Source: Pinguiococcus pyrenoidosus
Lineage: Eukaryota > Sar > Pinguiophyceae > Pinguiochrysidales > Pinguiochrysidaceae
Assembly: GCA_019677205.1 (NCBI GenBank)
Contig: JAAMXY010000290.1
Span: 1-64,000 of the forward strand
Direction of reading: 5' to 3'
Length of the DNA stretch: 64,000 bases
Shown here: piece after piece, positions 40,923-55,657 of the stretch
Layout of the letters: each line of letters begins with the position of its first letter
How positions within the stretch are numbered: the stretch's first letter is position 1
The notes under the pieces: generated by a model
The model's input: the letters and a program-made list of their open reading frames with translations, nothing else
What the model was told of the DNA's origin: nothing
Database searches by the model: none
Translations under genes and position numbers: made by a program

Positions 40923-41438
40923 CAGAAGCGGCGAAACACGTCGAAATATCCGCAGGCCGCCCAGCACGGTCAGAAGACGCAAAGGGCATCCAAAGCGAAC
41001 ACGCAGTACACCCAGAAGAGTGTCCGCGAAGCAGGCGCGGAGCGGATATCCATGCAGTTCAACGCAGTGCAATGCAATGCAATTCAGTGCTACGAAATGA
41101 AACGGCGTATCTTGCTCTTGTTCTTGTCTTCTTCTCAATCTCCATCATGATGATCTCATGGTCTCGGGAACTAGTGGGACAGAGTGACAAAGCAGCTACG
41201 GACGGTTGCCTTCGTCCTTCATCCTTCATCCTGAGACCGATGGATCTCTATCGCCTCGAAAGCCATTCCTTCACTTGATGAAGAGTGATGCTGTCGCTAG
41301 ACCCGGTCGCTCGGGCAGCAGCAAGGATCCTACGGGGGGCAAAAACCGACGCTTTGAACATGCTCGCGACAGCCAGCGCGACTGTCGCGCGTTCGCAGAT
41401 TTACCATCAGCTGGCATCGCTCAAGCGCAAGGCGAGGC
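40923..41438. other. Intergenic region, short repeats only
   Basis: About 515 bp between convergent genes. It contains AATGCAATGCAATTCAGTGC near 41068 and CCTTCATCCTTCATCC near 41215. No gene or other signal is supported. Confidence 0.4.
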
Positions 41439-43287
41439 CTATCCTGATGCGGCGCTCAGTTCCTGGTTGGTTCCTGGGATGGAGTTCTTCTTTCTCTTGA
41501 AGCTGAAGCCCAGGAATGCATTGTCCGCGCCACCTCTCCGGTGGGGACGCCGCCGGCTCTCCCAGGTCGATCCGACCTCGAACTGATCGAAGTTGGCGGT
41601 GATCCGCTTCAGAAGCTCGGGATAGCGCTCATCTGCTTCGTCTAGGGACTCGATCTCATCCCTCAGGCCCTGCAGTTCCTCGGAGCAGTCTGGCAGGTAT
41701 GGGGCTTCCTGAGCTCTCAAGTTCTTCCAGGACAGTCCACGGAACCACGGATGCCTCTTCACTTCCGGCAGGCCGTTGCGGCCGATGCGCATCGGCGCGT
41801 CATTCAGCAGCTGCAACAGGAAGTTGACGCAGTCCTCGCTCAGGCCTTCTTGGATGGGTTCGGGGATCTCGAGGAACTGCTTGTAGCGCATGATCTTTCT
41901 AAGGGTCGCCATCGGCTCGTCTGAGTAGAACGGCGTGTATCCCACCAAGCACTCGTACATGATCACGCCAAGCGACCACCAGTCGCAGGTGTGGTCGTAG
42001 CCTTTCATGGACACGACCTCCGGGGCGATGTAGTCGGGAGTTCCGACCGCCGAGTAGGCGAGCTCCCGGTCGCGGTGGGTTGCGTCCATGGTCTCGTCAA
42101 TGAGCATGACGGAAGCTAAGGAAAGCGCCGCAAGCATGCGGATTAGCGACATGCCCACAGTACTCCGGGGGCCGCAGATGCCGACTTTTTCTCGCGCCCC
42201 CCCCCGCCCCCTCCGCTCTCTCTCTCTCTCTCTTCCCCAAAGTACTTACATTCATCGCCGGAGGCGGCCCCAGAGGCGGCCCCAGAGGCCGCTACGGAAG
42301 GCGTGGGCGTGACAGACGCCGACGCATCGGACACGAAATCCATGTACTCCGCGTTTGGGATGTCGATTTTCCGGCAGAGGCCCAGGTCCGTCAGCTTGAG
42401 GTGGCCGTCCCAGTCGAGGAGGATGTTGTCCGGCTTGAGATCGCGGTGGATGTAGCCGAGGCTATGCACCGAGGCCACGGCCGCACTGAGCTCCGCCATG
42501 TACTGCCTGGTCTTCTCCTCCGTGAACTTGTCCTCGCGCATGAGGAGGGTCATGAGGTCGCCGCCGGGGAGGAACTCCATGACGAGATAGAGGTGCACCT
42601 CGTCTTGGAAGCTGTACTCGAGGCGCACGATCCACGGGTTGTCGGCGATGGCCATGATATCTCGTTCCGCGCGCACGTGCGCCACCTGATTCTTCATGAC
42701 CATCACCTCCTTGACCATGCTCTTCAGCGCGTAGATCTTGCCGTTGTCCTTCTTCCGCACCAGGCGCACCTCCGCGAAGGAGCCGCGGCCGATCACCACC
42801 AGCGAATTGAAGGCGTCGGTGCTGAGCTTGCGGCGCCGCTCCATCTCCGCAGAGGCCATCTTGCGCTCGAATTCCTCCCGAAGTCGAAGGCGGTCCTCCT
42901 CCGACAGCTTCCGCTCCTCCATGTCGCTCTCCAGCGCGGAGCGCCGCTGCACCAGCTCCTCGTTGGACCTCCTCAGGCCCTCATACTTCTCCTGGAGGTA
43001 CAGCTATCCCACGACGTAGGGCGGCGGTGAGTAAGGGGATCCACAAGACACGTAATTCTCTTCTCATCCACCGACACTCGCGTGTCTTCCACCATCTCCC
43101 ACAGCATCAAAGCGGGCGCTACGTCGTTCCTCCTCCCCAGGTGCCCCTCCCTCTCTCCGCACAAGGAAGCCCGCGGCCAAGAGGCCAAGACCCAAGGGAT
43201 CCCGCTCGCGCATCGAGCGATCTGCTCCGACTTCCGAAGTACCTTCAGCCGCTCCGCCGCCGGACTTCCGGCCGGGGCGCTGTCCAT
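41439..43287 (-). CDS. NDR/LATS-family AGC protein kinase
   Basis: Exons at 43243-43287, 42250-43003 and 41439-42115 join in phases 0 and 1, giving 491 residues. The N-terminal coiled segment ([20 protein letters not shown] ... [17 protein letters not shown]) is where NDR kinases bind MOB proteins. The kinase domain has [46 protein letters not shown] and the activation segment [20 protein letters not shown] with the autophosphorylation Ser. The long insert before it (42250-42330) and the C-terminal hydrophobic motif FLGFSF complete the NDR layout. The usual DFG is DLG here ([11 protein letters not shown]). The family acts in Hippo/MEN/SIN-type signalling, mitotic exit and morphogenesis. The intron at 42116-42249 has a short CT repeat. 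Confidence 0.9.
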
Positions 43288-43791
43288 GGAGAAACGGTGG
43301 CGGGGGCGCGTTCGGCGGCCAGAGGCGGGGCGCAGCGCGCGGCTCAGCTCTGCGGGGCCGACCGGCGCGTCGTCTTTCAAAATGGAGGCGAGGCGACGAT
43401 CTTGGCGGCATTGGCTGGCCGGTCGTGGCGCAGCTATGCGATGGCGCCATAGCGGCCCAATCAGGGGACTTGGCTTGGCATCTCAAATTTCTCCTCGTGC
43501 AGCGGTTCGCTCTCCCCGGTGCAAGTATAGGTGGATGAAGAACCCAGCGGATCGAGCATGGGCCGATGGGATTGGGACGGGCGCGCCGGAAGGGCCGCGC
43601 ATTGGAAGAATCTTCGCCGCGGAAAAATTGGATGCGGACACGCGGACGCGAATCTGGGTTTCCGAAACTCAGAACAGCTCCGTCGAGTCCTTCTTATTTA
43701 CATTCCTCCTAGAATCATCACAAGAATTCCCTCCACCGTTTTTGAACGCCGGAGGAGAGTCCCTTAAGGATCTTCTCAGCGCCGGGCCATT
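43288..43791. promoter_or_regulatory. Divergent promoter region of the NDR kinase and IFT56
   Basis: 504 bp between divergent starts. It holds several CCAAT/ATTGG boxes (CATTGGCTGG near 43409, CCCAATCAGG near 43457, GGATTGGGAC near 43568, GCATTGGAAG near 43600). No gene is supported. Confidence 0.45.
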
Positions 43792-46080
<2,289 letters not shown>

Positions 46081-46094
46081 CGAGCTCGTTGTGG

Positions 46095-46140
46095 AACGAG
46101 CACGGTGTGGAACGAGCACGGTGTGGAACGAGCGCGGCAC
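46095..46140. repeat. Short tandem repeat (GTGGAACGAGCACG, three copies)
   Basis: Three near-identical copies of about 16 bp, GTGTGGAACGAGCACG and variants, follow the IFT56 stop codon in its 3' flank. The third copy is degenerate (GAGCGCGGC). Confidence 0.85.
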
Positions 46141-46305
46141 GGAACCGTGCTTCTCAAGACTCTCGTTGGGCCCCTTTCGCTTCCTCTTGCAAGACACCGT
46201 TGTCCGTTTTTGCGTCTAGCGGACCGGCGAGGCCGAACAGCGTGGTGCCGGCGGGATGCGCAATAGATCAAGCTTCGGCAACGGCATGTAGAGCACCTAG
46301 AGATT

Positions 46306-47910
46306 CTAAAGAACGAAGCTTTCTGGTTGCGGCATGTCATCGGCTATCTTCCGAATCCGCCCCAAATCCAGAGGAGCGGACGCTCCAACAACTTCGACAG
46401 CAGCAGAGCCAAAGGAGCATCCACGCCTCAGTGCCGACAGGTACTTCTGCCGTGGCCCCGCACCCAAGTCTACAAAGGGGAGAGACTACGTTAAGAACGG
46501 GGCCTCATCTGACAACGCAGCGAGACAAGGATTTGGGGGAGGGGCTCACCATCGGATGAATGATGCAAAATCTCCTGCAAAAACCCAGCGGCAAAGGCGT
46601 CTCCTGCTCCCGTCGCGTCCACAACCTTCAGGTCTGTAGCTCTTTGGTGCAGAAGCACGAGGGGCGTGGCCGGTGGGTCGCCTTCACCCTCTGGGACGTC
46701 TTTGGAAGCCTCTTTATCCTCGGCCACCGCGCTGTGCTCCTCTTCATATATGGCGAGCGCGCCGGCTTTGCCCGCGGTTATCACGACGCACTTGACACCC
46801 TTGTCGAGGAAGCTCCTGCCCACCCGGGCAGCGACCCCGCTCTCCAAATTCCCGATCTGCGTGAAGGTGCCTTCGGTTAGGAGACCGCTCGTGTGTAGAC
46901 TTCGGATTGAGCATTGGGGTTTGAGTTGGAGCAGACCTCGTCGACTTCCGCCTCGGACGCCGTCTTGCCCTGGAGCAGGCTGAGCGCCTCCACCGCATTC
47001 ACCACGAGGTAGTCCAGATGGGGATAGAGCGGCTCCAGCCCTTGCCAAGTCTGATGGGCGTCAAACTGCGGGCACAGCGACACTCCGACGCCTGCACACG
47101 AAGCATCCATCTCAGCCTTTCTCGCTCCAATTTTCCCACCGCTCGGGGGGGTGCACCACCTTGGTTCCGCAACGACGCTAGGAGCTCCGGAAGGCCTTCG
47201 CCAAGCATGGTGCAGTTGTAGAAGCCGGCGACATGTACGTGATGCGCTTGGTGCAGGGTCCCGGCATCGAGATCCTCCGTGCGGAACAAGGCAACGCCGC
47301 CTCGGTAGCTCGCGAAGGCCCGGTCGCGCGGACCTGCGAGCACCAGGCAGCTGCCAGAGGCTTCCTCCCGCAATGTCGCAGGTGCAAACAGCTCCACGCC
47401 AGCGTCCTTCAGCCGACTCCTCGCAGTCTGGGCCAGCGAATCCGAGCCCACCGGCGAGTGCAGCTGCACCTGCTGGGCAGTTCGTGAGCGGATTTCTCGG
47501 CGGAACCGCCCACAAGAGTCTACCTGGCAGCAGTAGCGATCGCCCACCTCCGCCGCGTGCACTGCCGTGTTCAGCGCGGATCCGCCCGCGGCTGAAGCGC
47601 GGGAAAGTCAGGGCTCCGGGAGGCTGTCCGCCGGTGCTTTGGGGGCTGTACCGATGGTGAAGGGGTGCTTGCTCAGCAGATCCTCGCCCCACACGGGCAG
47701 TCGCTCGTCGCTGAGCCGGATGATGAGGTCGATGAAGGTGTCGCCCACGAGGGCGAGAGTCGGGCCCTGCCGTGCGAAGACGAGGTGGCGTCAGCAGCGG
47801 AACTCCGCCTCGGACCCGCGGGGAGCACGGACCTGCTCGGTGGGACTGCCCGTGATGTTGCCCCAGAACGGGATTCCGTTGCCGTTGGGGAGCAGTCCCC
47901 GACAGCTCAT
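46306..47910 (-). CDS. pfkB/ribokinase-family sugar kinase
   Basis: Six exons, 47833-47910, 47652-47766, 47160-47591, 46937-47091, 46550-46856 and 46306-46469, are all phase-consistent and give 416 residues. The beta strand GPTLALVGDTFIDLIIRLSD opens the fold. The first pfkB region is AAGGSALNTAVHAAEVGD, followed by VGSDSLAQTARSRLKDAGVE and LDYLVVNAVEALSLL. The second signature is VVDATGAGDAFAAGFLQE, with the catalytic Asp and anion-hole Gly residues. The C-terminal helix has RGCSFGSAAVEVVGASAP. It phosphorylates a sugar, adenosine or a related alcohol; the substrate cannot be told. The frame stays open upstream of the first ATG to 48297, so an N-terminal targeting extension is possible. The donor at 46936 (GAG|GTCTGC) is weak. 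Confidence 0.88.
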
Positions 47911-48274
47911 CCTCGTCAAGGCGCCACGGGGTCTGGCCGAAGGCGCCGAGAAGGGGTGGCGGGAAAACTGAGGCTGCGCAGCATGCAGCCCTGAAAAGCT
48001 CGGTATGGACGTTGAAGGTAATGCATAGATATCATGTCTTGCATAGGAATTATATGGGAATATATGCTGGATGCGAAACGCTGATGGATACTGTACTGGG
48101 GAAAAGGCTGAGCGACTTGCGGACAGCGGTGCGGCTCCGATGTGGGACGGCCTTGGGAGGGTTTCCGAGCTTGCGTTGCTTCCCTTCCAACCCAGTGCAC
48201 CTGATGCACATGCAAGAGCGCTCGGACGTGTGAAGAAAGATAAGCAAGCTAGGAAGAGGAGGTGTTGGTGTTGT
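47911..48274. other. Region between RIC1 3' end and the pfkB kinase
   Basis: The minus strand is open in frame with the kinase's first exon (up to an ATG at 48297), so this may be 5' coding or leader sequence. Otherwise nothing is seen. Confidence 0.35.
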
Positions 48275-51200
48275 CTATGATCGCCCTGCATGAACATGAG
48301 AGCTACGCCTTCCGAAGGTTATTGCCTCTCCGGCTCCAGCGCTTTGCTGCTGCTTTGCCGCCGATGCCGCCCGAGGACGCGCTTGCAGATTTCCAGCGCC
48401 TGCGCCATTGTCGCTTGTCAGTAGACTTGAGGCTGACCCAGCCTTCGGCGCCGCGTCTGCGTTCCTTACCGGTATCCTGAAGCCTTCCACGAAGTCGACG
48501 AAGGCAAGACAGCGTGCGGTGTCACCTACAGAGAGTCGTGCCAACGAAAAAGGGATCAAATTCCTGCATCAAATAGACGAAAAACCAAAACAGAAGCAAA
48601 ACTGCTTGCGATGGGAGGAACCGATGAATTGGCGGCATACCATCGAACAGGATGGCCTGCAGAGGCTCCTGCGGCGCTAGGGTGAGGTGCACTCTTGAGG
48701 TTGGCGGCGGCGACCTTGTCCCATTGCCGTCATTGTCCGCATCCAACTCATCGGCAAGCTGCTGCGTCACACCCCTCCGATTCTGACAAGGCACGGGCTC
48801 GGTCAGTCTTCCTGGGCACGGGGAGCAGCCGGGTCCCGACGTCGTACCTCGGTTATTGCGAGATGGATCACGTCCGGATCGACCGAAGAGTCGTCGCTTT
48901 GCGCACGGGAGTGGGTGCGCACATACTGCATCTGGCCGACGGAAACGCGGTGCAGCTGCGCCTCGCTTGGATGCGTAGAGTTCAGGCCGGCTCGCAACGC
49001 TTCGAATGCGCCTTCAGCCTTGTCGGCGTCGTCCCCTTTCCACTCCTGCCCCGTAATCCATCGATACGCATCCCTGTCAAGGCCGCTCAACGTGTCCAGG
49101 AACTCCGTGACCGCACTGGTGAACGCAGGAGTTGAGTTCCGGAAAAGGAAAAGCTTGTGATCAGTGCTTCGGTCCATCGGGGCCGTACAAAGAGTCGTTC
49201 GCTCTTACCTCTCGCTCATCCCCTCGAGCAGCTGCCTCAACGCTGCCTTGGATTTCGCCACGTTCATGGCTGCGCAGACCGCTGCACAGGAGGTGAAACC
49301 ACAGGCGACGGCAATGTTGAAGAGATTCAGCAGGAAATCCTGCGCCCACTTGGGCTGCATGCTGTGAAAGGACTTCGGCCTCGACGACGCCGGCGCGCTC
49401 GCAACCCGCGGACTGGAACCGACCAGGAACCCGTCTTGCTCGGCGTACGGCATGTGCGCGGCATGATCTAGCAAGATGCTGCTGAAAATCTCGGAAAAGG
49501 AGCTCCAGCGGCTGCCGCCCTGGCCGCCGCCGCCGCCGCCGCCGTGTCCGTCTCCATCCTCTCCCATTTCGCTTTCCAGGGTCGGATACAGATCGGCCTG
49601 AACCTCCGGGGAATTCTGCAGCAGCATGCAAAGGATGACGGCTTCCACAAATCTATGTCCCAGCAGGGCATTGCGAATGTAGGTCGCCAAGACCTGCGCG
49701 GCGGTGTAGCCTGCCTGTAGGGCCACAGTGGCGTAGGGCTGCCAAATGTGCTCCAGCTTCTCTGCAGAGAGACTGTCCTTCAGGACCGGCCTCGGAGGGG
49801 TGAGCACGAAGCTCTCGATCTCGCTGATACTTCCGATCCGCGCCAAGGACAAGTGGCTGTCCGAGCGCAAAGCGCTGCCGAGCGTCGCTATGGAACTCTC
49901 GCCGTCGCTCTCTCCACAAACGGAGGCCGATTGGCGATGAGGAGATCTTGGCGACCTTGGTGTCCTTGGCGACCCTGGCGTTCTTGGCGACCTCGAGCGC
50001 GACACGCTTTCCGAGGAAGCCTTCTTGGTCCCGTCGCGAGGCGTCCTGTCCTCCTCCTCTTCTGGGCCCCGTCCATCTTGCCTCTTGGAGCCCATGTCGC
50101 CACTGTTTCCGGTTTCGCTGCTGACGCGATCCTCCGCGTCCGTTTCCGCGTCTGGTTCTGGCTTTGCCGGGGCCAGGAGCGAGCTGAAGGCCCACATCAC
50201 AGCATTGGTCACGGCGAAGGTGGCCTCCTGGGAGGCGCGCAACTGGGACAGCTTCCGGCGCCTTCGGCTCGCTCCACGCTGCTGCGAGAGCGATCCTCGC
50301 CTCCGGGTCTGCGCTGGAGGCTCCCGATCGCTTGCAAAGATCAGATTTGGGTTGGGAAACGGATTCGGGTCCAAACCGGAGAGCGGCCGGGGCCTTGTCG
50401 TCTTGAGCAGGCCCAGCACTTTCTCTCCAAGCTTCTCCACGTCTTCGGCGCACTTCAACAGGCGCCCTTCTGCATGCAGTGCCTCCTCGCGCTTCCTGGC
50501 AAAGGTCCAGAGCTGCGGCAAGAGCAGTGCGCGCTCTTCCGCACTGCCTCGCATGAGGCACTCCCACATGAGGCGCAGAGAGCAGACGTGCGCGAGGCTG
50601 AGCATCCACTCGTGCGAGCCGCCACCCTTGCCCTCACCCATGTTGTACCCGTCGGATCCCCAGCTTTCCCCGCCGACGAGGGGCAGAAAGAGGCTTGCTG
50701 TCTGTACCCGGCCGCTCCGGAGGCAGCCGTCCAGCATCATGAAGGGACTCTCGTTGGAGCCATCCGGAAGGGGAAACAAGCACGCCAAGGGCGACGGCTC
50801 CAACTGCCGCGCCGTGTGCACCACCACTTCGGGGAATCGCCGCGGAAACCTCCGCAGCAGCAGGATGACCTCGACCAAGAGAAACTCGTGGAGGGCCCAT
50901 TCTCCGCTCGTGGTGTCCATCACTCCACTTTCTGAAGCGCGCTCCACCCGGACGACCCGACTTGCCGTGCTGCAGACCTCGGCGTCTTGGACTTTTCTCA
51001 GCGGAGCAAGTCGCTCGAGGATCTGTCGCAGCAGCAGCGAGATGCTCTGCTGCAGCGCTTCCATCGTAATCGAGTCGCCGCAGCTCACGAGCGCATCGAC
51101 GAACGCGTGAGCAAGCGGCCGCAGGCTCAGCTTCGTCCCGTTCGACGGCTCCACACTGAGGGCATTCCCGTTGTCCGGCAGCGGAATCACTGCCGTCAGC

Positions 51201-54200
51201 AGCACCTGCAGAACCTGGTGCAGGAGGGGTATCCGCTCCAGGACGACCTCCCATGAACGGACGCCGAGCCGCTGCCTCGCACAGTTGAGGACCCAACCTC
51301 TGTTGTCAATCCCCAACGCCAGCATCCTTCTTCTTGCAACGGCTGCGGGAGCGGAACCGGGCTTCGTCTCGCCCGCTTCCTTCATCGGCTCCTCCTTGCT
51401 TGTCGCCTCTCCCGCGGCTTCGACCTTGGCCTTTCGGACGAATCGGCGCTTGCCATCTTGCTGTGGATTGGCCCAGAAGATCTGATTGCCTAGGGCTGGG
51501 CAGTGCAGGCCGACGCCCATGCTGATGTCATGATCGCCCCGAACCACCAGCAAGGCCGGGTTCAGGGGAGCGGGAAGAGGATACGGATTCATCTCCGCAT
51601 CCATGAAGGCCCCCCCGGGCGACAAGTTCAGATTCAGGTTCATCACGAACGCCACCTTGCAGAGAGTCAGGCTCTGCGCCGCGCTGGGCTCGAGCGCCTT
51701 CTTCACCCTCCGCGGGGAAGCGTTGGTGCAGGCGCGGATCGGCACGGATATCTTCCACAGGCCCTGCCCCCTCAAGCCCGTCGCAAAGACACTCAGCGAA
51801 GGACCTCCAGCGTCGTCCATGCGCGTCCCCAGAGCCGCCTGCACCGCCTCCGGAAGCGTCGTCTCGTGATACAGGTGAAGCGTCTGGATCGGGTTCTGTA
51901 CCAGAGTATCATCAGAGCTACCTCCAAACGAGCCATGCAGCTTCGCATCCTCGAGCTTCGAGCGGGCCCGCTCGCGACGGCTGTTCGAGAACTGGTGGCG
52001 AGGAACCAGGAGCAGAGGCAGGGCCACCGTCTGCCCCAGGTACAACACGGTCACGGTAATCTTCTTCACCTTCGACTTCTGCGACGGATCATTTGCTCTC
52101 GCCATGCGCGCCTTCTGCACGGCCGCAGCTGTATTCATGTCCGAATCCACGCTGGCCACGCTCTCGGTATCGGAAGCAAACCGACTCGCAAACGGTGCAG
52201 GTTCAACCAAAACAACGATGACCATCGACCTAGGCGCGGAGCGAATCCGTTAGGTATCCTCTTTCGCATCGAGTTCAGCACAAGTTGATATCTATACCTT
52301 CTGGAGGCAACGAGCAACAGCAGGGCCTCCTCGCCGAGAGGCGTCTTGAAGGGCACCGCGTCGATGAAGGCAACATCGTAGCTCTCGTCGCCAGCTGGCC
52401 GCTGCCACAGAGACACGGTCTCGGCGGGTCGGCGCTGAAAGTCAAGGTCATTGGCGTGGAAGACGACTAGTTCCAAGGGCGGTCGAAGCTTCGTTGACCG
52501 ATCTGGCCCTTTCCAGCTCGGCAGGCTCGATGCACTGGCGGCGAGGATGGGGTCGCGGGCTTGGTGGGGATCGTTCACCACGCAGACGTACTCGGCCTTC
52601 CGAGTGCACCAGATCTTTATTGCGGCAGCATAGACGCTGCTCTCCTGTCGAACGCTCCCGAACATGCGCCACTTCTTGGTCAGGCTATGGTACAAAGAGA
52701 AGCCGGCGCGCCCCGCCACGGCCACGTGCTCGGCGCCCCTGGTCGTCCCGCGGAAGGTGCGCTGGTGCTGATCGCCATGGTCCTTTGGGATGCACTCCAG
52801 CTTTTCCCCTTGCCCGGCGCAGGCAGTGGCGATTCGCAGAGGCCCATTCGCCTGAAGGTATGCCTCGGGGGGAATGAGGGGCCTCCAGACGCGCATCTGC
52901 GGATTGGTTTGCTCCGATCCACAGATGTGAACCACGGCGTTGCCCACGAGCAGCGGAGCTGAAGAGGCCCAGCGGAAAGAAGGTATCTGGACCATAGGGA
53001 AGGTCACCACGAAGATCTCGCGCTTCGGCCGGACCGTGACGATGGACTTGGTCTGCAGCTCCCCCATGTCCGCGCGGATCTTCTCGTCCTCCCAGTAGCT
53101 GTCGTCCAACCCTTGAATCAGGCAGACGTTCTGCTGCGGATGTTCGGCAGATCTGTAGACGGACTCCAGCTGGACAAGCAGGCTGCGATTCCCCTCGTCG
53201 ATTCCCACCGAGAGGATTCGCAGGCGCCGCCCCGAGCTATTTCCTTTGGCCTTCGGATCCGGTGCATAGGGAGGGCCCAAGGCATCTTGGATGCTCCCTC
53301 GCAGATCCTCGCTCCACATCACCGCGCCGGACTGCAGCTCGCACAGCGCCGTGTGATCGCCGTCGGTGCATAGGACGAGGTTGTTGGGCAGCACGGGCCC
53401 GCCACCGAGGACGGAGATCGAAGCGATGCTCTTGAACTGCGGCCCAATCGCCAGCTGCCTCGCAGGAAGCAGCCTCAGCGCCCCGCACAGGCAAGCCTCG
53501 AAGCCGGGCTCCACCACGCGAATCGGCAGCGCTGCTGCTGCGCCCACCGTGACGCCTGAGCGCTGCACCGAGAAGACATACACATATCCGTCGAGGCATC
53601 CCAGCGCGAGCGTATCCTGGCCGTCGAGTCCTTTGCCGACATCCTCGACGCCGCCCACGGCGATCGCCGTGACCTGGCGGCGCTCGTGGGCCTCTGGATA
53701 CACCAGTGTGAAGATGAGCTGCTCGTCGGAATGCGAGTTGGGCGCATGCCACTGCATGAGGCCCACGCGTCCGTCCTGCCGCCTCGCCGCCATGCCCCCG
53801 CACGCTTTGAGCTCGACCAGCTCCATGATCATCTCCATGACCGACGCCCCCTGCGCCGAGCCCTCCCCTCCGATCCTCGGAGACTTCACCCCCGCGTCGG
53901 CCTCGAGCCACAGGACCGCCGAGGCCCCTTCGACGCCTCCGTCCCAGTTGAGCTCGAAGAGGTTCCCGCTGGTGGTGCTGAAGACGATCGTCGCTTCCTC
54001 CACCGTCTCGCGCTTCTGCGACTTGGTGATCCGGCGGCTGCAGGCGCAGAGAATCACAGCGTCCTCGCGCCTCGTGATGGACGAGCAGGTGATGTCCAGG
54101 CTCTTCCATCCCGTCTCGTGAGCAGCGCTGCCGGAGCCCATGCCCAGCGGCAGAGCCGCCGCCTTCGAGTTGCGATCCGCCGCCGTGTAGATACTGCTAG

Positions 54201-54543
54201 CCCTCTTGTCGTCCTCCGCCAGGTGGTAGATGGCCAGCACGCCCCGGGCGCTCAGGAAGCACAGTCTCGAGCCGCTCTCATGCCAGAGAAGCCGCTCGAC
54301 GGTCACCAAGGCCTCTTCATCCTCGGCCTCCGACACCTCTTCCGACTCGGACGCTACGCAGCTCCCCAACAGGCAGATGTCGCCGCCTCGGACGCTCCAG
54401 ACCTGCAGAATGGCGCCAGAGCTGGTGGCCCACAGCGGGTCTCCATGCGGACTCGTGCCGAATGCCACCGCGCCGCCCCCGCGCGGCGCGCGTCGGTCCG
54501 ACAGCGCCGCGTGCCAGACGCGAGGCGCTCCGTGCAGAAGCAT
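48275..54543 (-). CDS. RIC1: RIC1 homologue, Rab6 exchange-factor subunit
   Basis: Exons at 52298-54543, 49209-52229, 48848-49166, 48641-48782 and 48275-48525, all phase-consistent (introns 68, 42, 65 and 115 nt), give 1992 residues. The N-terminal half is a WD40 region starting MLLHGAPRVWHAALSD. The block AEHVAVAGRAGFSLYHSLTK with KWRMFGSV matches RIC1's '[25 protein letters not shown]'. The C-terminal RIC1 domain shows MEALQQSISLLLRQILERLA, VILLLRRFPRRFPEVVVHTA and DFLLNLFNIAVACGF. With RGP1, RIC1 activates Rab6/Ypt6 at the Golgi. It is longer than human RIC1 (about 1420) because of disordered inserts (a Ser/Arg/Pro-rich tract at about 49920-50030, and a Gly run near 49525). It starts 214 bp from COX16, divergently. 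Confidence 0.88.
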
Positions 54544-54757
54544 CTCAGCGAAGGAGGGCGTCTGGAGGGCCCAGAAGCGCCATGAGCCTCCGCACCGTGG
54601 CGCGGAACCACCGCGAACACTGCTCGCAAGATGCTAACGGCGATGCTAGATTTGAATTATTCTTATCCGGAGAGTGAGCTATATAAAATTAAAACTATAA
54701 CCTGATGGAAAAATTATAGGTACGAAACGGTTATTGGAGGGTTTGATTGCGGCGACA
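54544..54757. promoter_or_regulatory. Bidirectional promoter of RIC1 and COX16
   Basis: Only 214 bp separate the two start codons. About 54640-54735 is AT-rich (GCTATATAAAATTAAAACTATAACC includes a TATATAA stretch near 54679). Confidence 0.55.
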
Positions 54758-55159
54758 ATGGCGTTCGGAAGCGGACGCACAGTAGAGCAAAGAGTGGACT
54801 GCAAGATCAGAAAGAGTCACGTGGCCACAAAGATGCCTCAGATGCGCCGCCAGTCCGGCATCTTCTTGCGCTACGGCTTGCCCTTCATGCTCTTCTGCGC
54901 GGGCGGAATGTACCTTCTCACGGGCTTCGTCGCCGGTCAGAAGGAGCACGCCGACCGCATGGTACGCGGGTTGAACTTTGGCGCTGGGACTGTACGGAGA
55001 GCGGAAAGCTGACTTGTGCAACGCCACACATAACAGATCAAGAAGCAGAGCAGACGCGAATTCAGCTTGGAAGAGGAGTACCAAGTTGCGATGAAGAAGC
55101 TGAAGGGCATCGATGAGTACGAGAACAAGCCCATTCCACGGCTGCCTGGGGAGGACTAG
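54758..55159 (+). CDS. COX16: COX16, cytochrome c oxidase assembly factor
   Basis: Two exons, 54758-54961 and 55037-55159, join in phase 0 (75-nt intron) for 108 residues. A single membrane helix near residue 40 (FLRYGLPFMLFCAGGMYLLT) follows a basic N-terminus. The C-terminal tail QSRREFSLEEEYQVAMKKLK and IDEYENKPIPRLPGED matches COX16's '..LEEEFEKMK...D..NIRIPRP.E' ending. COX16 is an inner-membrane factor for COX1/COX2 maturation in complex IV assembly. Length and layout are typical. Confidence 0.9.
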
Positions 55160-55657
55160 CGCCACGCTTTGTGCAAGAGAGACCTCGGTCTGACCGGTGG
55201 ACTGTTCAGTGGAGGATGCGCGCAGGACGACTTGGCGACATCGGCCGTGGGCGCTCCGACGTTGGATGGTGGACGGTGGATGGTGGATGGATAGATCGGC
55301 GGATGGTGGATGGATAGATCGGCGGAGACCGGACCTCTCCATTGCAGGCCCCAGCCCCGCTGCGTTGCACAAAGCATTTGAGACCTCAAGGTGCAGACGC
55401 TCGGGCGCCAGTGAGCGATTTGTGTTGCTAGCGCACAGGGAGAGAGAAGCGGAAGGACGGCAAGCGTCTGAAGCACCGGCGGAGACTTGGAACGAGTGGC
55501 CGACCGGCAGAGCAGGACCGCCCGCGTCTCGGGCAATGCTTCGCCGACGGCGCCTCCCAGATTGCTTCTCAGATGCAAGACCAAAAAGGATAGACGACGA
55601 AGAGGAAGCAGTCCATTGCTAATCCATGGCTTGAAAGCGTCGCTGTGCGCAGTCAGA
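55160..55657. repeat. Intergenic region with GGATGGTGGATGGATAGATCGGC tandem repeats
   Basis: Between the convergent ends of COX16 and EDC4. From about 55262 to 55325 units of TGGATGGTGGATGGATAGATCGGCGGA are repeated, preceded by shorter GGTGGATGGTGGACGG units. No gene is supported. Confidence 0.7.
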
